Positions 28,813 to 38,300 of a DNA stretch of 40,762 bases are shown in pieces; position 1 is the stretch's first letter, and each line of letters opens with the position of its first letter. The translations under genes were made by a program, and so were the position numbers. Below the pieces are notes generated by a model that saw only the letters and a list, made by a program, of their open reading frames with translations, was not told the origin of the DNA and did not search any database. The stretch comes from Nemertoderma westbladi. Lineage: Eukaryota > Xenacoelomorpha > Nemertodermatida > Nemertodermatidae. The stretch spans positions 1-40,762 of the forward strand of contig JAUCBJ010001670.1 in NCBI GenBank assembly GCA_032718475.1, given 5' to 3'.

Positions 28813-31219
28813 GGGTCAATAAGCTTAAAAGTGGCCAATGGTTTGTCCGGAAGTTACGATATAATTTTAAATGCTTTAATTTATTCGTATTTAATAAAGT
28901 TATATATTATTCTGTAGCTAATTTATTTGCGCAGCTTACGCACTAAAAATTATCAAAATCTGTAAAGGCAGTCAGAAGATATGCCCCATTAAAGACTGAA
29001 ATATCGTGAAAATCAGTTGTCCCTTACGTGACAAGACCACAAACAACTGTAAATTTCATCACTCCAAGTGGCAGATATATAGGAAACCTATATATTGTTG
29101 GGAAGCTTAGATGTTTTGCTTTCTTTTCCGATTTATTTCAGGCCATAATATTCATGTTGAACCATTTGAGATCGATACATAAAATGGGCATGGATTTTTC
29201 AATTTTTGTGTCACATCTGTAACATTTACGTCTAGAATCTGAAGTAGTAACTGTAGGTTTTCAGTTTTGATATATTTATAATCTACAGGGTTTCTAACAT
29301 ATATAGGCCAGATATCACATACAAAGGGCAAGGCAATCTCATTTGGGAAGTATTTATGTTTAACAAAGTCAATATAGAAAGCATAAACGTCCATATCTGT
29401 AACGCTACAAATGTGGCCATAGATTTTGATAATATTAATCTCATACAAGTATATTGGTACGTGTGGAAAGGCAATTTGAAATTCATGCCGCATCAACCCC
29501 AAGAGTTAATGTGATAAATAAACACCTATGATGTATGGCGGTGGTAAGCGTTTTTGTCAACCATCTGTAACGCGTCACCGTTACAGTGTAGTGCGTTACA
29601 GATAGGGCATGTCTCATCTGTAACGCATTATATAACCAGTTTCGATGCGTTACAGACTGTGGGTTTTCAGTCATATCTATATGAAAGTCCTATCTGTAAC
29701 GGAGTGTCATCCTGAAATACAATAAGGCATCACTGTCAATACTTGAATGCCTACGCGTTTGATACGTTATTCGTCTTCCTACTGACATCCTAACTGCCCA
29801 TGGTAATGTGGTAGTGTAAGATGGGTAAGTGTAAAACGCGGAACCGGATGCAGGATCCGGATCGGTACCCGGATTTTGAGGTTAAAACGCGGATCCAAAA
29901 TGCGAATTCAAGATAATTTTCATAGTCAAGTGTTACTGGATCCCGTATGGGGACTATAACACGGATTTATGTTTATCTCTATCCGGGAAGAGGTGATTGT
30001 GGATTCTGGGGAGTAAAGCGCAGATTCACTTCACATATATGAAATTGTATGAATCCAGAGCTTCTGGGTCCGTGGTAAATAATTTAGGAATTAATTGCAA
30101 ATATATACAATCTCTATCTTATAAATTTTATGTATTAATAAAATGTGCTTTCTGGAAAATTTCGCTTTATTTCGTTTAGAATTGTAGAAGATACATTTCC
30201 TAAGAACAGTGTTTTTTTTTAACATACAATATATTGTACAGACTGTCCTTTGCCCAATGTTTTGTTTTTCGTTTTTCATGATTAGGGTCTGCAGACGTAG
30301 AGTATATAGATAGACTTCAATAAATTTGTATGTCTAATTTCATCTGACATGAAGCAATAAATAAACAAAAGTAAATAATCCAGTGACTGTTATCAGTGAG
30401 TCTTGTGTAACTTCAATGTAAGATTGTAATTTACTCTAATGATTAAATACTCATAGCATATAAAAGGCCTATATCTTACTATCAATTTCTAAATCATTGG
30501 CTTAACATCACGTACTGACTTACATGACAGACTTGTGCACTACTTATATTATTGTGATAAGTTTAGTCAGATCCGTTTATTGGAAGAGGTAATGGACGTA
30601 TCTGAATCAGTTGCAGAGAAACGCCAGGGAGCGGTTAAATAAGTACAGACAAAAAATTGACCGCGCGGTTGTTATACAGAGTATTTTAAACAAGCATATA
30701 AAAAGCGGCGTTATAGAGAAAATTTAAAACGGGATAAAAAAAATCGTGTAAAACAAGATTATCGGTTACACAGAAAAATGTTAGTGAAAATCTTTTTCTA
30801 TATTTATTGCAAATCATGTGTATTAAGTACATATAATTTAGTGGATGCGATGGTTATGGGCAGATATCTCTGTTTGTTACAGATGTTTGTCCAATAAATT
30901 ACCTTATTGTCGAAGCAATAAGTTATAAATACTGCAAAATCCACATAACATAATTACCGTTACAGATGGCCGTTACAGACGTTTGTCCCATAAATGTCAT
31001 CACTGTAATGCGTTACAGTGGTAGACAAAAACGTTACAGATATGACATTAGTTTTTGCCATATATCTCCCTTTGAGCAGCGCGTCATGCTCTCCCTCTAC
31101 CATCACAAGATTCGCCATGAAATTATCTTTCGAATGGTGTATGGTTTTGAACTAATTTCCGACAAAAATTTTTCGGTCAATTTGTACCCCTTTTTGGCCA
31201 CTTTTAAGCTTATTGACCC
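28813..31219. mobile_element. 2.4-kb TIR DNA transposon with internal CTGTAACG motifs
   Basis: Exact 26-bp terminal inverted repeats: 28813-28838 begins GGGTCAATAAGCTTAAAAG, and 31194-31219 is its complement. Near the ends are clusters of CTGTAACG in both orientations (29215, 29397, 29565, 29592, 29619, 29650 and 29693 on the left; 30960, 30972, 31013 and 31033 on the right), the kind of subterminal motif a transposase could bind. No intact transposase; one decayed basic stretch lies at 30600-30890. Target duplication not evident. The right end touches a minisatellite. Superfamily not assigned. Confidence 0.72.
30600..30890 (+). pseudogene. Decayed basic coding stretch inside TIR element
   Basis: Reads QRNARERLNKYRQKI in one frame, then after a frameshift YTEYFKQAYKKRRYRENLKR and NRVKQDYRLHRKM in another. 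Such Arg/Lys/Tyr-rich repeats occur in invertebrate transposon proteins, which is why I report it. It is weak evidence and no family is named. Confidence 0.3.
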
Positions 31220-31697
31220 ACAAGTCACATACAACTACTACCTAGGAAGGCAGCCACTTCCCAACCTCAGTAAGTTCTACTACACAAGTCACATACAACT
31301 ACTACCTAGGAAGGCAGCCACTTCCCAACCTCAGTAAGTTCTACTACACAAGTCACATACAACTACTACCTAGGAAGGCCAGCCACTTCCCAACCTCAGT
31401 AAGTTCTACACAAGTCACATACAACTACTACCTAGGAAGGCAGCCACTTCCCAACCTCAGTAAGTTCTACACAAGTCACATACAACTACTACCTAGGAAG
31501 GCCAGCCACTTCCCAACCTCAGTAAGTTCTACTACACAAGTCACATACAACTACTACCTAGGAAGGCCAGCCACTTCCCAACCTCAGTAAGTTCTACTAC
31601 ACAAGTCACATACAACTACTACCTAGGAAGGCAGCCACTTCCCAACCTCAGTAAGTTCTACACAAGTCACATACAACTACTACCTAGGAAGGCCAGC
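31219..31697 (+). repeat. ~64-bp minisatellite, 7.5 copies
   Basis: Units start CACAAGTCACATACAACT at 31219, 31283, 31347, 31409, 31470, 31535, 31600 and 31661 (spacing 61-65 bp). Copies are nearly identical, differing by an optional CTA triplet near the unit end and GGCAGCC against GGCCAGCC. Each unit ends CTCAGTAAGTTCTAC. The last unit is cut at 31697 by the BEL/Pao LTR. Confidence 0.95.
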
Positions 31698-32165
31698 TGT
31701 TAGCTTATTCAATCCCGCCAACACCCCATAAAGTTATTAGCCGATAAGCAATATTGGGAGCCGCGAGATTGGGTAATTAACCAACTCGCGCCATCCCAAT
31801 AAGAATGGGAAGGAAGCACACAAAGGAGGGTCAGGGGCCAAACCCCTAACCCAGGGAACAGGTGGAGTGAACGGGAATACTCCACGGGGCGCCAACAAGG
31901 GTAACAACCAATCAGAGGGGGGCAAGGCATCGATTAGGTAGCAATTAGGCCAACCGTGCAGTATAGCCACTTGGCAGTAATATTACCTATTCAGTTATCA
32001 CAGTGCAGCAGTGCTAGCGTAGGGTACAGCCAATTAGTTTAGTTAGGGGATCACGGGACTTTAGTTACCGTATCCCGCCTTGTACACATTTACAATATCT
32101 ATATCTTATAACATCCTATTATACACCGAACTTCAGAACTCAGTCATTTATTTCACCCTTATACA
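31698..32165 (+). repeat. 5' LTR of BEL/Pao element (3' boundary approximate)
   Basis: Starts TGTTAGC exactly where the minisatellite unit stops. A TATAA-type motif lies near 32108. Candidate ends in CA are 32112-32113 and 32164-32165; neither has an obvious tRNA primer-binding site next to it. The other LTR is needed to fix the end. Confidence 0.6.
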
Positions 32166-32308
32166 CGGCGGGGACGCGTGGACTAAATTACCACAACCGG
32201 ATAAATCGGGATCCCCCTTGGATCCCGTCACAGTAACTAAACCGAGCTGCCGCCCTAGTTAAACTCAAAGAACCCCATGCTAGCTAGTCAAACTCCACCA
32301 AAGACGAG
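32166..32308 (+). other. BEL/Pao leader between LTR and ORF
   Basis: Should contain the primer-binding site. TGG-starting candidates occur near 32179 and 32219, but no tRNA was assigned. An in-frame TAG at 32285-32287 precedes the start codon at 32309. Confidence 0.45.
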
Positions 32309-35300
32309 ATGAGTGAATCGGGCGAGACACCGCCGCGGACCCCGGACGAAGACCTAACGATCCGCGAGGCCGTGACCAAGCGATACAGGCCCACGACACC
32401 GGAGCCATCGATAACGGGCGATCCGGAAGTCCAGAACGAGGAGGGTCTGGAACCCGAAGTCGAGCAGAGGGAAAGGGAGAGCGAGACGGAGGGAGAAGGA
32501 GATGAGTCGACACGGAACAGAGAACGGCGCGCCGATGTCGCCGGCCAGCTACCGGCCGAGGGCGACGAACGGCCCACCGAAGCGGTGACGGTGGGGCCGA
32601 CGGTGCGACGCCGGACGCGAAGAGACGGAGGAGAGATCAGTACCGATGTCGCCGGCCAGCTACAGGCCGAGGGCGACGAGCGGCCCACCGGAACGGCGAC
32701 GGTGGAGCCGCCGGTACGACGTCGGACCCGGAGGGACGGAGGAGAGGTCGGCGACGAGGACGTCGGGGTTTCTGACCGACTTCGACGGGCCTACAACGCG
32801 ACCCGGAAGCTGATAGACGACGCCAAGAAGCAAGGGGCGAAGGTAGACGAGGTGAGACTGAGAAAGCGACTAGGTGAGTCGGACAGACACTTAAATTACC
32901 TGATACGTTTTGGGCAGAGAGAACTAGCCGGGGAGAGAGCAAAGGGAATTGCAGGCGAACTGTTTGAACTATGGGTGTGTGGGAGTATGGAACCTAGCGT
33001 AGCGCCAGTGTACATAGGGCCATACTTGGTCGATGCCCGGGGAGTAGAACCAGTGGGTTGGAGGAGACCTGAGGGGGGCGAATCCGAGGTTAACCACGAG
33101 GATTCGGCCTCGTCGGTCGGGGAAAGTTCCGGGAAGCGGGGGAAAGTTAGTAGGTCGGGAAGGCGGAGGGGGTCCGTCGCAACCGATAAGTCTGCTACAT
33201 CCTCCGCGAAAGGAAGAGTGGTGAGAGAGATAGGTGCAGCATACCGTCTCAACGTGGTAGAGCAAGATCAGAAGGAAATGGAGGAACGGTTAGAGGAGGG
33301 GAGAGTGCGGTTAATGAGGGAAGCGGAATTGATTAAGGAGACCGGAGAGAAGGTCGAAAGAGCGTTGAGAAGCCTTAGGGAGAGAGACGAAATAGAGGAA
33401 AATGAGTGCAGAGAGCGTGAGGAAAGGGAGGAAAGGGAACGCAGAGAGCGTGAGGAAAGGGAGGACAAGGAACGCAAGGAATATGAGGCAAAAAGGGAAA
33501 AGGAACGCAAGGAATGTGAGGCAAAAAAGGAAAGGGAACGCAAAGAGCGTGAGGCGAGACGAAGGGAGAGCGTTAGGAGTATAGTAGAGTCGGGCAGTCG
33601 GGACACCCAGGAGTGTGAGAAGAGAAGGGCAGAGGCTGAGCGAGAGCAAGAAAAAATAAAGAGACACCAAAGTGTGCTTGCGGAACGTAAGATTAGACGG
33701 GCACACGAGCTGCAACTGGCGCAAGCGTCGCCGTCTGCAAGCGGGGCCGGCTCGAGTGTTTTTGAGGAACGGGGGGCCCTAGATACGTTCATTAATACCC
33801 CACTGACAGGGACCGCACGACAGACCCAAAACTGGTGTGACCGTACGGGCGGGGGGGGTAATAATGATGGTACAGTAGGAGTTGTTGATATTAATAGTAC
33901 CGTATGGGATAACTTTAATCAAACCTTTATTGCAGGAAATACTTTACCTAGTGGTAGTAATTTAAATTTAAATCAGAACAATCCTGGTATTAATGTAGAA
34001 AATAATTCTAATATTAATGTAATTACGCAAAATAATTTAAATAATCAAAATAATAACCCAAATTCGAACTTACTAAATAATCTAAATAGCGCGATTACAC
34101 AAAATAATCCAAATAATTTGAATAATGATCCATGCCCGAATTTACAAAATAATTCGGATAACGTGGTCGCGCAGAATAACGTAAATAATTCGGATAACGT
34201 GGTCGTTTCCAATATAGGTGCTATTAATGTGAACACGTCGGGCCTACATAACCAGCCGGAAGAGGGCCTGGTAGGCCACGTAGTTAGTAGACAAAGAGAA
34301 GAGGGCCTGGTAGGCCACGTAATTAGTAGACAAGAAGCAGAGGGCCTGGTAGGCCACGTAGTTGGTAGGCAGGGAGTAGAGGGCCTGGAAGGCCACGTAA
34401 TAGCAGAGGGAGAGGCAGGGGTAAATAGACCAGACTGTAGTAGGGTTGATGTGTCGACCAGAGAGGTATATAATGGCGGGGAGAGAGGTAGCGAAGTTAG
34501 ATGTAGCGAGTGGGGAGGGGCTACGAGGGCCCCACAACAGAGAGTTAGCGGCGAGAGGGGGGGGGCAGAGAGTGTCCCACAGCCGTCAGCGGACAATGCG
34601 AGGGCCGAACAAGGTAAACCGCAACAACCGGCGACGGAAAGTAATAGGGGGATTGCGAGTATCCCCAGCGACGTGCGATCGAGCAGAGAAAGACAGGTTG
34701 ACGTCGCGGGAGGGCAGACGGAGCGTCGAGCCCGATCAGAGGAGGAAAGAAGAACAGTGGGGTTTAACCGGGAGGTCGACGAGAGATCTCGTGAGCGGGA
34801 ATATTCCACTGATAGGAGAAGAGAGGAAGAGAGTAGTAGAAATATCGCCGCAAACGATAGAAGAGCGAGGACGGACAGCGAGCCGTCGGTAATCGAGATG
34901 AGAACGGAGAGTCAGTGGGGTCGGACTCCGGGAGATTGCCGTCGCCCCGGAGGGATGCGATCCGGTGAGACGTATTACACGCCGAGAGAAGGGTACGCGA
35001 TGTACCGGTACGAAGAAGAGAATAGTAGAGAGGGGGGTCGAAGAGAAACTTTCCGACGGAATATTCCTACCGATCGAGAATACGGTAGCCGCGGGGAGGA
35101 TTATTCGAGAAGAATAAACTTTGATCCCGAGCAACACATGCAGACTGTAGGGCATACTATAGGTCTTACTGCACATACCGTAGGCCATACTGCACATACC
35201 GTAGGCCATACTGAGAGAGGCAATGTAGGCGATAGGATGGCGCGGACAACGGGATTAAACCCGGAAGTCGCGGAATACATACCGGCGAGTAGGCCAGAAG

Positions 35301-38300
35301 CTGATAGGCCTATACCGGTACCAGCACAGCAGTATGACTACAGTATGCAGGGACATAACATATACCCAGGGGAGGGGGGAATTATTGCGGATAGGTGTAT
35401 GGGCCCCAACATATTAACATCAACCCCAGTACCAAACATACCGGTGGGGGGGGGACAGGGTGACATTCCCCCATCACAATATCAACAATATACCCCGATG
35501 GTAGCAAGAACAATGAAACCCTTGGATGAAAACAGGTCGTGTGATACAGACATATGGAGGGGGCCGCTACCCCCGATGACATATCCGAGTCAGAGAAGAT
35601 CAAGAAATAGAACGGACGAACCGCACCAGACAGGGGAAACTATACAGCAGCCGTCGAATCCATTAGAAGCGCAGGCAATGGGGATGGCCACGTTGATCGA
35701 TGCGTTGAAAACAAGGATCGAATTACCACCCGTGGAACCATTCAAATTCGATGGGAGTAGGCCGGAAGAATACTTGCAGTTTCGGCGAATGTATAGTAAC
35801 GAAATACTAACAAAAAACTTGACGCAGGCGGAGTGCCTAAAGTATCTACAAGTGTACACGGGAGGCCCAGCATACGATATCGTGAGGCAATACCAAGGAA
35901 TAGAGGGCGGCTTCACGACAGCATGGCGGGCACTGGACAGGGAATACGGGCACCCGGCCAAGATCATCAGGCAGACGCTGAGAGGCATAACATCGGGTGG
36001 CCTACAGGATAATCCCGTTAGCATTAAGACGTTTGCTAACAAAGTCGAGAAGGCGCTGATCGTGCTGAAGACGCTAGACGCACCATACGAACTCAACGCG
36101 TCCAATAACATCACCACGATAGCGCAGGCACTACCGAGCTGGCTGCGCAATAAATGGAGGAAGATCGCTTTCTCCACCCGAGACAGGAAGGGTGCGGAAC
36201 CAGGTTTAGAAGAAATGTCAAACTTCTTAAATTACGAGGCTGAACTAATAACGGACCCAGTCTATAGTGAAGATAGCCTGGGAAAGGGACCAAAGACAGA
36301 TCACTACAGGCCCAAACCAGAGCACAATACATCGAACGCGTTACCGAGACTCAGGCAATCATTGCCATATGCAGCGACGCAGGGGACTGCAAGTCCACAG
36401 GCAAGCGAAGATAGGACGACATCAAGGGACGGACAGGGGAACAATAACAACATGAATAAGTATAACCCCAGTACGTCCAGTAGGTCAAACCCAGTCAATA
36501 AGAATAGTAGGGACTTTGGTACAAACATAACTGCGATACGCAACGCATTGTATAAAGAGGGCTACGACCCAAAGAGCAAGTGCCAGTTACACGCAAATGC
36601 GCTTCATAAAACCATGAACTGCAGGTACTGGCAGGCGCTACCGAGGCAAGACCAGATAGATTACGCGTCGAGCAATAAAATCTGCTCGCGATGTGTGAAG
36701 AGTGGACACAAGGCCAGGGAATGCCAGGAGAAGCCGGTCAAGTTTGGCCAAAGGAGAGGCCAGACGATGGCAACAAGCACAATAGGGGCGAAGAAGAGAG
36801 GAACAGTGCTACTTGGAGTAGTACCAGTGCGGGTGATCGGAGAAGGCAATCGATCAGTAACAACACTAATGCTGGTTGATAGTGGAGCTGCCTTCACATT
36901 AGTTGAGGAATGGGTAGCCGAAGAAATAGGGTTGAGAACGAGGCCAAGCAGGATGGCGGTGACAACCATCTCTAGCAAAGACGAGATCCTAGAGATGAGG
37001 ACAGGACGGTGCGCAATTGCAGCAGTGGCACCAGGATGCGATTATGGGGCAACCATCGACCCCATCCAAGTAATAGAGTCAATAAACATCAATGCCAGGC
37101 GGCCAACCAACATCGAGGTCGAGCAATACAAATTCCTGGACAACATTGACTTCTCAATCCCGGACGTGGACGTTAGGAAGGTATCCATCATAGTAGGCAT
37201 GGACTGCCCAACAGCCCACGAGAGAATGCAAACGGTCTTCGGCGAAGACAAGCAGAGCGACCCGGTGGCCATACTAACGCCATTCGGGTGGACGCTAAGT
37301 GGCCCAATTAAGAGCAAGATACCATTCAGGATGTCGGAGACATCAGGATGCATGTTCGCAGGAACAATGCAGGAAATGGGTGACGAGGGAGCAGAGGAGC
37401 AGCTTAAAAGACTGCTCAGGCAGGACTTCGAGGGACTGAAAGAGACCGGAGTCGGGACCTCGGTAGAAGACAAGCAGGCTTTACAAAGTGTGGAGGAATC
37501 CATGACGTGTGATGAGGGGCGGTATACAATAGGAATGGTGTGGAAACTGCCGAAGATACCGCTACCCGATAATAGAGGGATGGTACTCACGAGACTCCGC
37601 AAGCTGAAACAAACACTACAACGGAGCCCCGAGAAGAACGAGTACATTCACAAAACCATTAAGAAGTACGTCGAGAAAGGATGGGCCGTGGAGTTACCGG
37701 TCGACGAACCGAACACGGACAGGACATACTACCTGCCACTCCACGTAGCTTTAGACCCAAAGAAAGGTAAACTTAGGATGGTAGTCGATGCATCGGCAAA
37801 GACCGACGGAAAGTGCTTAAACGATTACCTACTAGAGGGCCCAAACATATACAATTCGGGCATAGAAGTACTACTTAGATTTAGGAATGGGAAACACGCC
37901 TTCACGTGTGACATAGAAGGCATGTTCAACCAAGTCCGAGTAACAGAGGAAGATAGCGATAGTCAACGCTTCTTATGGTATAACGGAGAAGAAGAACCAC
38001 CTATAATACCGACATATAAGATGGTAGTACAAAACATGGGGGCCAAGTCGTCCTCATTTACGACGACTATGGCGGTGAGAGACACGGTAAAGGGGAAAGA
38101 GGATAGATATAGCAGTAGTGCCGTCGACATGATCAAACGCGGTTTCTACGTAGACGACGGCATGGAGTCTGGAAATACGGTTGAAGAAATACTGGAAACA
38201 GGGCGCGAGGTTCGCGACATCCTGAGAGGATCCGGATTCAACCTGACCAAATTCCAATCCAGTTCAGAAGAATTTATCAGGGAAATAGAGGATAAGAAAC

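Noticed and set aside
30966-31337. 123-codon plus-strand frame ending in the minisatellite
   Set aside because: Runs from transposon end sequence into tandem repeats; no domain and no conserved start.
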